DNA of 64,000 nucleotides from Rebecca billardiae RCC1528 (taxonomy: Eukaryota; Haptophyta), in NCBI GenBank assembly GCA_965240325.2, contig OZ251236.1, forward strand, positions 1,550,001 to 1,614,000, written 5' to 3'. The stretch's first letter is position 1. Each line of letters begins with the position of its first letter. The translations under genes were made by a program, and so were the position numbers. Under the pieces are notes generated by a model that made no database searches, had not been told where the DNA came from, and saw only the letters and a list, made by a program, of their open reading frames with translations. This document shows, piece after piece, positions 44,401 through 50,100 of the stretch.

Positions 44401-46575
44401 TCGCCCCAGTTCCGCGAGCGCAAGGCGCGCGCCTCGGACCGCACGCGCGACCACTCGCTGACCAAGCTCGTGCGGCTCGTGGGCGAGAGGCTGAGCACAG
44501 ACCACTCGCTGCTCGGCATCTGGTTCGCCGACCCGGAGGACGCGAAGCGCGCCGAGCTGGCGCAGATCTTCTGGAACATCGCGATGCTCGGCCTCGTGAT
44601 CACGTGCATGCTCTACGACGCGAGCGGCGGGCCTCCGGACGCGTCGGCGGCGCCGAGCGTCTCGCTGCTGAGCGCGGTGCTCACGGCGCTTCTCACCGCG
44701 GCCCTCTCGTTCCCCGCGCTCGCGCTCTTCCGGCTGCTCTTCCGCTGGGGGTACGGCCGGCGCTCGGCGCCGCTCTCGAAGCGCGTGTTCGCCACGTTCC
44801 TCCGCGCCGAGCTCGCGCAGCGCGAACGCGAGCGCGCGCCCTTCTCCACCGCCGTCAAGACGAGCGTGCGCACCGGCGCGTACCTGCGGCCCGCGCTGCC
44901 GCGCAAGAACTCAGACCGGCGCGGCGACGGCGGCGCGCTGCGCGCCGCCGCGCCCGCCGACCTCGAGCTCGCGCGCGAGTTCGCGCGGCGCGCGTCGATC
45001 GAGGCGGAGCGCTCCTCCATGCCGAGCATGCCCGGGCTCGCGCCGGTCACGCTGCCCGGCATGCCCGGCCGCTCGTCGCCGCGCGCCAAGCCGCGGCCGC
45101 CGCCGCCGCCGGGCATGACGGTGCGCCGGCCGGGCGGGCCCCGCGCCACCGGCCAGCTGCCGCCGAGCATGGCAGCGTCGATGGCGGCGACGGCGGCGGT
45201 GGCGGCGGCGGCGGGCGCTTCGGAGGGCGAGCGCACCGACGCGCCCGCCGCGGCCACGGCCGCCAAGCCGGGCAGCCTCTTCGCGCCGCGGGCGGTGGCC
45301 GTGCCGAGTGCCGACGCGTTCAAGCAGGCGCGAGTCACGCCCGTGCCCACCGCGGGCGCGCTCGACCCCGGCTCGTTCGGCCGGCACAGGAAGTCGGACG
45401 AGGACGAGTTCGAGGCGAGCGGCAGCTTCAACCAAGCGTCGTCCGAGCGCGCCGCCCGGCGCGCGGTCGCCGCGTCGCTCAGCGTCTCGCTCCGGGGCAC
45501 GAGCGCGCACGCGGAGGCGGAGCGCGCGGCCGCGGCGGAGCCGCCGTCCGCGCTCGGCCTCGTGCGCGACTTTGCCGACGTGGCGTCGAACCGTCACGGC
45601 CGCTCGCCGCACCCCGGCTCGCCGCCGCTGAGGCGCGATGACGCGCCGCTCACGCCCAGCGGCCTCGCGGGTCAGCGCCGCCCGCACTCGCGCCCCTCCT
45701 CGGCATCGTGCGCCGCCATCTCCGCCGCGTCCACCCCGCGTGCGAGCGCAGCAGACGGCGAGGAGGCGGGTGCGACCGAGGAGGCGGAGGCGGCGATGCG
45801 CACGAGCATTAGCGAGGTGCTGCCCACGCCCCCGCCCAGCCCGCCGCCGCCGGGCGGTCCGGCGTTCTCGTTCAAGACGGGGCAGGTCCCCGCGCCTACC
45901 GACCTGCCGCCCGCCGCCGGTCCCGCCGCCGCTGCTGCGGAGGAGGAGGCGGAGGGCGGCGGTCTGGACGAGCAGACGGTCGCGCTGCTCAAGCTCAAGT
46001 TCGAGGCGTTCGACGCGGACGACAACGGCTCGGTGGACGGCACCGAGTTCGGCGCGCTGCTCGAGTCGCTCGGCTTCCGGCTGCGCCCGCGCCGCGTCAA
46101 GCAGCTCGCCTCGGAGCTGGACACCAACGGCAACGGGCTGATCGGCTTCGACGAGCTGTGCGACTGGTACGAGAAGATGGTCGCGGACGAGGCCGCAAAG
46201 GAGGCGCGCCGCGCGGCGGGCTGGCAAGGCCGCGTGCGCCGCGTGCTGCGCAGGCTGACGCCGCCGCCACTCGTCAAGCTCTTGCTCGCGTGGCTGGCGA
46301 TGTGGGCCATCTTCGTCGCGCTCGCGCTGCTCGCGGTCGCGTACGCGCTCACGTTTGGCGCGCAGCAGACGCGCTGGCTCCTCTTCAGCTGGACGTTCGC
46401 CGAGGTGCAGACGCTCGGGCTGGAGGAGCCGGTCATCATCGCGATCACCGTGCTCGCGCCCATCCTCTTCGACCGGCTGCTCTCGCAGGGCGGCGCGACG
46501 GGCGAGGCGATCAACGAGCTGCTCGCGACGACCGTCGCGACGGCCGTCACCGCGATGCACAACCTCTGCGGCTGA
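29425..46575 (+). CDS. Giant gene B: FG-GAP / SPPP stalk / TIG / REJ / GPS / polycystin-1-like membrane protein with EF-hands
   Basis: This is an intronless 5716-residue frame. The ATG at 29425 gives a clean signal peptide (MRVPQPVLLAAVLLAALPA) matching that of A; an in-frame ATG at 29320 would add 35 basic residues. A short SPPP insert follows the signal peptide, absent in A. Six FG-GAP repeats lie at residues about 45-437 (first loop GDVDGDGVPD at 73). The SPPP stalk is residues 438-2743, the longest of the three. Then come the DDGSC domain, the second Pro-rich segment (38017-39540), TIG domains from residue 3373, REJ/PKD-like region, GPS from 4701 with cleavage triad codons at 43630-43638, TM1 near 4784, IQ motif, TM2/TM3, EF-hands at 5530 and 5566, and TM4/TM5. 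The head is nearly identical to C, while the 3' third is nearly identical to A. B alone reads DAPAVGTHS (one Ala fewer) and SFAKRQ. Confidence 0.85.
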   Translation: MRVPQPVLLAAVLLAALPATRAQTSPPPSPPPSPPPSPTAVVLGQTKISATQGGLAQALQDRDEFGTAVASLGDVDGDGVPDAFVGAPWDAINANIGGAGYVLLMNAEGTVKAETRIAEQEGGFTESFSGQAHFIGGSAAGLGDLDGDGVPDMLMAQGDKAGSTIWTLFLNTDGTVKSYVKIAPGEGDLADLGTDKFGNTVAVLGDVDGDGVVDALVGAGRRDTQSAFVLFLRTDGSAKGYQEISEAAGGLAASPFVNGTWGNAVCAAGDVNGDGIPDAAVGDEKYEDGGLKYGALYVLMLHRNGTVKAEAFISKDELSLLAAGHKLGSACEGLGDLDGDGVPDLAVGAKEAGSGEQGGVFILNLNSDGSVKASAEISQGVGGLSASGLDELDQFGSGLGFLGDLDGDGSPELMVGAPWDDDGFNKAGAVYVLTLATPPSSPKPPPSPPPSSPPPSPPPSPPPSPPPPSPPPSPPPSPPPPKAPPSPPPSPPPTPPPSPPPSPPPSPSPPKPPPSPPPSPPPSPPPSPPPSPPPSPPPLPPPSPPPSPPPPKPPPSPPPSPPPSPPPSPPPSPPPSPSPPKPPPSPPPSPPPTPPPSPPPSPPPNPSPPSPPPSPPPSPPPSPPPSPPPSPPPSPPPPSPPPSPPPSPPPSPPPSPPPSPPPSPPPSPPPSPPPSPLPPSPPPSPPPSPPPSPPPSPPPPSPPPSPPPSPPPSPPPSPPPPTPPPSPPPTPPPSPPPSPPPPSPPPSPPPAPPPSPPPSPPPPSPPPSPPPSPPPSPPPSPPPSPPPSPPPSPPPSPPPPSPPPSPPPSPPPSPPPSPPPPSLPPSPPPSPPPSPPPSPPPPSPPPSPPPSPPPSPPPSPPPPSPPPSPPPSPPPSPPPSPPPPSPPPSPPPSPPPSPPPSPPPSPPPSPPPSPPPSPPPSPPPSPPPSPPPSPPPSPPPSPPPSPPPSPPPPSPPPSPPPSPPPSPPPSPPPPSPPPSPPPSPPPSPPPSPPPPTPPPSPPPTPPPSPPPSPPPPSPPPSPPPAPPPSPPPSPPPPSPPPSPPPSPPPSPPPSPPPSPPPSPPPSPPPSPPPPSPPPSPPPSPPPSPPPSPPPPSLPPSPPPSPPPSPPPSPPPPSPPPSPPPSPPPSPPPSPPPPSPPPIPPPSPPPSPPPSPPPPSPPPSPPPSPPPSPPPSPPPSPPPSPPPSPPPSPPPSPPPSPPPSPPPSPPPSPPPSPPPSPPPSPPPPSPPPSPPPSPPPSPPPSPPPPSPPPSPPPSPPPSPPPSPPPPTPPPSPPPTPPPSPPPSPPPPSPPPSPPPAPPPNPPPSPPPPLPPPSPPPSPPPSPPPSPPPSPPPSPPPSPPPSPPPPSPPPSPPPSPPPSPPPSPPPPSLPPSPPPSPPPSPPPSPPPPSPPPSPPPSPPPSPPPSPPPPSPPPSPPPSPPPSPPPSPPPPSPPPSPPPSPPPSPPPSPPPSPPPSPPPSPPPSPPPSPPPSPPPSPPPSPPPPSPPPSPPPSPPPSPPPSPPPPSPPPSPPPSPPPSPPPSPPPPTPPPSPPPTPPPSPPPSPPPPSPPPSPPPAPPPSPPPSPPPPSPPPSPPPSPPPSPPPSPPPSPPPSPPPSPPPSPPPPSPPPSPPPSPPPSPPPSPPPPSPPPSPPPRPPPSPPPSPPPPSPPPSPPPSQPPSPPPSPPPPSPPPSPPPSPPPSPPPSPPPPSPPPSPPPSPPPSPPPSPPPSPPPSPPPSPPPSPPPSPPPSPPPSPPPSPPPSPPPSPPPSPPPSPPPPSSPPSPPPSPPPSPPPSPPPPSPPPSPPPSPPPSPPPSPPPPTPPPSPPPTPPPFPPPSPPPPSPPPSPPPAPPPSPPPSPPPPLPPPSPPPSPPPSPPPSPPPSPPPSPPPSPPPSPPPPSPPPSPPPSPPPSPPPSPPPPSPPPSPPPSPPPSPPPSPPPPSPPPSPPPSPPPSPPPSPPPPSPPPSPPPSPPPSPPPSPPPPSPPPSPPPSPPPSPPPSPPPPSPPPSPPPTPPPSPPPSPPPPSPPPSPPPSPPPSPPPSPPPPSPPPSPPPSPPPSPPPSPPPPSPPPSPPPSPPPSPPPSPPPPSSPPSPPPSPPPTPPPSPPPPSPPPSPPPTPPPSPPPSPPPPSPPPSPPPSPPPSPPPSPPPPSPPPSPPPTPPPSPPPSPPPPSPPPSPPPSPPPSPPPSPPPPSPPPSPPPSPPPSPPPSPPPPSPPPSPPPSPPPSPPPSPPPPSPPPSPPPSPPPSPPPSPPPPSPPPSPPPSPPPSPPPSPPPPSPPPSPPPSPPPSPPPSPPPPSPPPSPPPTPPPSPPPSPPPPSPPPIPPPSPPPAPPPSPPPPSPPPSPPPSPPPSPPPSPPPPSPPPSPPPAPPPSPPPPSPPPSPPPSPPPSPPPSPPPPSPPPSPPPSPPPNPPPSPPPSPPPSPPPAPPPSPPPPSPPPSPPPSPPPSPPPSPPPPSPPPSPPPSPPPVPPPSPPPPSPPPSPPPISPPSPPPSPPPPSPPPSPPPASPPAPPPSPPPPSPPPTPPPSPPPSPPPSPPPPGAPPSPPPSPPPLHPPAPPPSPPPSPPPSPPPQPPPPLPPPIPPPSPPPNPPPSPPPPSPPPAPPPAPPPQPPPSPPPPGLPPSPPPSPPPAPPPRPPPPSPPPNPPPSPPPSPPPNPPPPSPPPSPPPSPPPTPPPPGPPPSPPPAPPPQAPPPPPPTPPPSPPPSPPPSPPPLPPPPSPPRPPPFVPPPLPPSASPPPSAPPPSAPPSPPPLSPPPSPPGSSSYLGLTLDAEPSAYGTQAAQRALADGLASAAAIPAEWVGVVSVSAASVRVVLRVFQPSDPAAPDAAAALQALSAEGLGASLGVGVLVTPEPLVAGCSEPGAANYEPGVEVDDGSCVAHSPPPPASPPSAPPSPPPASPPPSPPPSPPPSPPPPSPPPLLPPPPRVAPFPPPSPPSPPPAPPPSPPPSPPPGAPPAPPPSAPPSAPPSEPPSAPPPAPPPSSPPQPPPRPPPRPPPPSPPPALPPPPRAEPFPPPAPPSPPPRPPPPRPPPSPPPSPPPLPPPPPPGTPPASPPSPPPPPPPHAPPLLPPSPPPSPPPMPPLPSLPPSPPPRPPPPSAPPSPPPPPRTEPFPPPAPPSPPPSPPPSPPPPSPPPSPPPSPPPSPPSPPPLPPPRDPPSAPPSAPPTPPPSPSPRPPPGAPPSSPPMPPPNLPPHAPPPHPPPSPPPGTPPPMPPPSPPPTPPPPSPPPSLPPPPRTEPFPPPAPPSPPPNPPPSPPPQSPPPSPSPPSSPSPPSPPPPPPPTTPPSEPPTTPPAPPPTPPPPPPPPAPPPRPPPVPPTPPPPPRTEPFPPPAPPSPPPSPPPSPPPSSPPPPPPSPPPSPPPGPPPHPPPSSPPPLPPPSPPPPPPPAIRVSVLGGSREGAPLGSDDAALELEGAGFDSLAGGAFGEIQCAFTRADGGGDGGGPLLSGATVLSDARLRCAMPAAASSGAPSAAGAYTVGLALGAVGASTDVDVSGLFGPVSFELYDMAAVSVLELRPPGGPVGGGTAVTLVGSGFAEYGEGQLCCVLGGGGCAAAATLLPPSAAAPTLSRARCVLPPPLGGAAGSVALELSLGGGSADSTTASALPFFAYDPPTLGSVSPASGDANGGTEVTIGGAGFDALAGGALLAVRFGDAPAQPPARVTAGEVVVSTRYGAAGRAQLRVSLNGQQFTPAAAATPPPAGALAFTFVGLHAPVLEGVAFNGAATLMVLRFDAQPTDRAGMGSGVGECSRVLDDDTVALVGGGAAAAAAAPPQCYWTDDSTLVARLSSATLVRAGSEVGVRAGALRPEQCGTPCAAALASAAVRAAIDADAPCGEGVPCPTPVAAVSGPAVLSACPGASLALDGSASSRGGIGPAAFEWRVDPSRSARAASLNARLSALPARTPQLSLGGPGAASPTELGVSGSFVFVLRVTSFLGVPSAPAEWPVSRGDGASPILAIDGAPELRARASEPTLLSGRAELAPCWPPSFEPAMVFSWALEGAAQVGGGANASSSASAGELAAATDVLLARLASARTAVLQLPPHSLAAGWAYDLALTARMAAAPAQASTARVRVRVARQPLRAVIAGGDRRVPSSLRLAVDASASFDPDAPTADGGDGGMPPLSFAWSVANASSLEPVALEPSAANASGALFELAPGTLPPGVYALTVRVSAPGRAPAAASVTVEAVPGAVPTLGFEPLGRRKWPAVFDRNPERLTINARLDAASRALEAAGQARFSYEWSARRVGAAGALEPAGLDLADSERVTTTGAALRTVAIRSGALAPGATYAFRLAVLGGAQPAYTEVRVTINRPPYGGGLEVAPASGVALQTSFALYAAGWAEDDEEDLPLSYAFSHAPLGTDAVAAVAALGAASASASAAALLPAGNRTLTVRVADALGGAAHAHTAVAVAPPGEGAGLLDSVLTRAYAAVATGAAETATQLVSALADALDATPAGGDNATVASATLARLLELTAGAAEASAPTAEARAASASALAAVLEAAPPGAFDASAQTAGLEQVAALASQSAASGVDGPTAAALLRAADAALSADTDADAPLSAAEAEAVGGAATSAVGALAIALLAGAVSGEAPFEAVGKAINVSATRADAGALGNITLPGPGGAGSVGVPASVFGGVPLELLEGGVDVVLWSSARNVHGDPSTQANGTAVASGLVTPVFSVTLYSASAGLALTISDLPDDGRVLIEVPGLDGAGGAGEWGCVWWDEGASAWLDDGCETVVARADDGSLARYCACTHLTDFAGVAVPTDADAARTEVVEFNINTLSLDDAAAAVGVGSGPVLARNPYIFWLVVAMSAGCGLSVALFGARDLRDHARRKERIRRLLASEAGPAGGLPASPAKPAKPSLFQRRAAKLQAEEDALFGGSPWRPAPADAPAVGTHSRPASSSVPGPRLVAPADGWDAGGRAVRASAPLASISPEGSFAKRQPPQLSPRRGSDGAASRGGAEALGFADRLEARLDDLDDLVDETKRRAALTMQKYARGRKARALVDEASPQFRERKARASDRTRDHSLTKLVRLVGERLSTDHSLLGIWFADPEDAKRAELAQIFWNIAMLGLVITCMLYDASGGPPDASAAPSVSLLSAVLTALLTAALSFPALALFRLLFRWGYGRRSAPLSKRVFATFLRAELAQRERERAPFSTAVKTSVRTGAYLRPALPRKNSDRRGDGGALRAAAPADLELAREFARRASIEAERSSMPSMPGLAPVTLPGMPGRSSPRAKPRPPPPPGMTVRRPGGPRATGQLPPSMAASMAATAAVAAAAGASEGERTDAPAAATAAKPGSLFAPRAVAVPSADAFKQARVTPVPTAGALDPGSFGRHRKSDEDEFEASGSFNQASSERAARRAVAASLSVSLRGTSAHAEAERAAAAEPPSALGLVRDFADVASNRHGRSPHPGSPPLRRDDAPLTPSGLAGQRRPHSRPSSASCAAISAASTPRASAADGEEAGATEEAEAAMRTSISEVLPTPPPSPPPPGGPAFSFKTGQVPAPTDLPPAAGPAAAAAEEEAEGGGLDEQTVALLKLKFEAFDADDNGSVDGTEFGALLESLGFRLRPRRVKQLASELDTNGNGLIGFDELCDWYEKMVADEAAKEARRAAGWQGRVRRVLRRLTPPPLVKLLLAWLAMWAIFVALALLAVAYALTFGAQQTRWLLFSWTFAEVQTLGLEEPVIIAITVLAPILFDRLLSQGGATGEAINELLATTVATAVTAMHNLCG
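30736..37653 (+). repeat. SPPP stalk repeat of gene B
   Basis: 6918 bases encode 2306 residues. The first 600 bases include Lys-containing units (PPKPPPSPPP, SPSPPKPPP) found in B and C but not in A. The middle is organised in 822-bp higher-order units. The end, from about 36350, is nearly the same as the corresponding parts of A and C. Confidence 0.93.
31581..34830 (+). repeat. Higher-order 822-bp repeat array in stalk of gene B
   Basis: The landmark ACCGCCCACG (within PPPPTPPPSPPPTPPP) occurs at 31581, 32403, 33225, 33999 and 34821. Spacings are 822, 822, 774 and 822 bases, so a 274-residue block has been amplified in frame. Each block contains shorter 63-bp subunits (SPPPP plus four SPPP). 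Confidence 0.88.
38017..39540 (+). repeat. Second Pro-rich segment of gene B
   Basis: This segment has the same length (508 residues) and the same five PFPPP punctuation motifs as in gene A. No amino-acid difference from A was seen on inspection. Confidence 0.85.
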
Positions 46576-47118
46576 GCTTGGATAAACCCAACGGGATTCT
46601 CATACCGGCCCAACGGGATTCTCATGGCCTTTGGGCGCCTTATTTTTGGTAGTAACGACATGGGTATGGTTTTGATAATTTGTGTAGTGTATAATTCTGT
46701 TGATTGGCGCAGCTCCATAACTCCATAAGTAATTCGACAAGGTCGGCTATTAATTCCTCGATCAATCAAGGGATGACTATGATAACGTCGTCCTCGACTC
46801 CTCGCCGACGACGAGTCGCCGTCGTCGTCGTCGTCGCCTGGTGTACCATACCATACCCTCGTGGACCCAGGTGGACCCGCATATCTATCATCCTTGAGTG
46901 TATTTCAGCTGGGACTCTGGCACCACCCCTACCCCTCACGAACGCTCCAAGTACAGTTTTACTAAGAATAAGAGACGCACACACCTCAGGCAGGCGAGTA
47001 CGACGCGCTGGTCATGCTCCTCCAACAACACCTTGGTGCTCGGGCCGCGGCGCGCATTGGGCGCGCCTTGCCGGGCGTGTCGGGTGCCGACGCGCTCGCA
47101 CGTCGCCTCCGCCGCCGC
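46576..47118. promoter_or_regulatory. B-C spacer: 3' end of B and promoter/5' UTR of C
   Basis: This 543-base copy of the A-B spacer is 33 bases longer. The difference is fully accounted for by a 5-base CCATA insertion, a 10-base duplication giving GTGGACCCAGGTGGACCC, and replacement of 5 bases by 23 before TACCCCTCACG. The 17-bp direct repeat lies at 46587-46603 and 46609-46625. The upstream in-frame ATG is at 47014. Confidence 0.6.
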
Positions 47119-50100
47119 ATGCGTGTGCCACAACCAGTCCTGCTCGCCGCCGTGCTGCTCGCCGCGCTGCCTGCCACGCGAGCGCAGACGAGCCCGCCGC
47201 CCTCTCCGCCACCCAGCCCGCCGCCGTCGCCAACTGCGGTCGTGCTCGGCCAGACGAAGATCTCGGCCACGCAGGGCGGGCTGGCTCAGGCGCTGCAGGA
47301 TGGCGACGAATTTGGCACCGCCGTCGCCAGCCTGGGCGACGTCGACGGCGACGGCGTGCCCGACGCGTTTGTCGGCGCGCCGTGGGATGCGATCAACGCC
47401 AACATCGGCGGCGCGGGGTACGTGCTGCTGATGAACGCAGAGGGCACGGTGAAGGCGGAGACGCGCATCGCCGAGCAGGAGGGCGGCTTCACCGAGTCTT
47501 TCTCCGGCCAGGCGCACTTCATCGGCGGCTCGGCCGCCGGCCTGGGCGACCTGGACGGCGACGGCGTGCCGGACATGCTGATGGCGCAGGGCGACAAGGC
47601 CGGCTCGACGATCTGGACGCTCTTCCTCAACACGGACGGCACGGTCAAGTCGTACGTCAAGATCGCGCCCGGCGAGGGCGACCTCGCAGACCTCGGCACT
47701 GACAAGTTTGGCAACACAGTCGCGGTGCTCGGCGACGTCGACGGCGACGGCGTCGTCGATGCCCTCGTGGGCGCGGGCCGGCGCGACACGCAGTCGGCCT
47801 TCGTCCTCTTCCTGCGCACCGACGGCAGCGCGAAGGGGTACCAGGAGATCTCCGAGGCGGCGGGCGGGCTGGCCGCCTCGCCGTTCGTCAACGGCACCTG
47901 GGGCAACGCCGTGTGCGCGGCCGGTGACGTGAATGGCGACGGCATACCAGACGCGGCCGTGGGCGACGAAAAGTACGAGGACGGCGGACTCAAGTACGGC
48001 GCGCTGTACGTGCTGATGCTCCACAGGAACGGCACGGTGAAGGCGGAGGCGTTCATCAGCAAGGACGAGCTGAGCCTTCTGGCGGCCGGGCACAAGCTCG
48101 GCTCGGCGTGCGAAGGGCTGGGCGACCTCGACGGTGACGGTGTGCCAGACCTGGCGGTGGGCGCGAAAGAGGCTGGCTCCGGCGAGCAGGGCGGGGTGTT
48201 CATTCTGAACCTCAACTCGGACGGCAGCGTGAAGGCGTCGGCTGAGATCAGCCAGGGCGTGGGCGGGCTCAGCGCGAGCGGGCTCGACGAACTCGACCAG
48301 TTTGGCAGCGGCCTCGGCTTCCTGGGCGACCTCGACGGCGACGGCTCCCCAGAGCTGATGGTCGGGGCGCGGTGGGACGATGATGGCTTCGACAAAGCGG
48401 GTGCGGTGTACGTGCTCACGCTCGCCACGCCGCCCTCGTCGCCGAAACCGCCGCCCAGCCCGCCGCCGAGCTCGCCGCCGCCGAGCCCGCCGCCGAGCCC
48501 GCCGCCGAGCCCGCCACCACCATCGCCGCCCCCGAGCCCGCCGCCCAGCCCGCCGCCGCCAAAGGCGCCGCCGAGCCCGCCGCCATCGCCACCACCAACG
48601 CCACCGCCCAGCCCGCCGCCGAGCCCGCCGCCGAGCCCGTCGCCGCCGAAACCGCCGCCGAGCCCGCCGCCGTCGCCACCACCATCGCCGCCGCCGAGCC
48701 CGCCGCCGAGTCCGCCGCCGTCGCCACCACCATCGCCGCCGCCGAGCCCGCCGCCCAGCCCGCCGCCGCCGAAGCCGCCGCCGAGCCCGCCGCCATCGCC
48801 ACCACCATCGCCACCGCCGAGCCCGCCGCCGAGCCCGCCGCCGAGCCCGTCGCCGCCGAAACCGCCGCCGAGCCCGCCGCCGTCGCCACCACCAACGCCA
48901 CCGCCAAGCCCGCCGCCGAGCCCGCCGCCGAACCCGTCGCCGCCGAGCCCACCGCCGAGCCCGCCGCCGTCGCCACCACCATCGCCACCGCCAAGCCCGC
49001 CGCCGAGCCCACCGCCGAGCCCGCCGCCGCCGAGCCCGCCGCCATCGCCACCGCCGTCGCCACCGCCGAGCCCGCCGCCGAGCCCGCCGCCATCGCCACC
49101 GCCATCGCCACCGCCGAGCCCGCCGCCGAGCCCGCCGCCGAGCCCGCCGCCCCCGAGCCCGCCGCCGAGCCCGCCACCGTCGCCACCACCATCACCGCCG
49201 CCGAGCCCGCCGCCGCCGAGCCCGCCGCCGTCGCCGCCGCCAAGCCCGCCACCCTCCCCGCCGCCGTCACCACCACCGCCCACGCCGCCACCAAGCCCGC
49301 CGCCGACACCACCGCCCTCCCCGCCGCCGAGCCCGCCACCGCCGAGCCCGCCACCGAGCCCGCCGCCTGCCCCTCCGCCCAGCCCGCCGCCGAGCCCGCC
49401 ACCGCCATCGCCACCACCGTCGCCGCCGCCGAGCCCGCCACCCAGCCCGCCGCCAAGCCCGCCGCCAAGCCCGCCGCCCAGCCCGCCGCCCAGCCCGCCG
49501 CCCAGCCCGCCGCCGCCGTCCCCTCCACCATCGCCACCGCCATCTCCGCCGCCGTCGCCGCCACCCTCGCCGCCGCCGCCATCGCTGCCGCCGAGCCCGC
49601 CGCCGAGCCCGCCGCCGAGCCCGCCGCCGAGCCCGCCGCCGCCGAGCCCTCCGCCGAGCCCGCCGCCGAGCCCACCACCGAGCCCGCCGCCATCGCCGCC
49701 GCCGCCGAGCCCGCCGCCGAGCCCGCCACCATCACCACCGCCGTCGCCGCCACCGAGCCCGCCGCCGCCATCGCCGCCGCCGTCGCCACCGCCGAGCCCG
49801 CCACCGAGCCCGCCGCCATCGCCACCGCCATCGCCACCGCCGAGCCCGCCGCCGAGCCCGCCGCCATCGCCACCGCCGTCGCCACCGCCGAGCCCGCCGC
49901 CGAGCCCGCCGCCATCGCCACCGCCGTCGCCACCGCCGAGCCCGCCGCCGAGCCCGCCGCCGAGCCCGCCGCCGCCGAGCCCGCCGCCGAGCCCGCCACC
50001 GTCGCCGCCACCATCACCGCCGCCGAGCCCGCCGCCGCCGAGCCCGCCGCCGTCGCCGCCGCCAAGCCCGCCACCAAGCCCGCCGCCGTCACCACCACCG

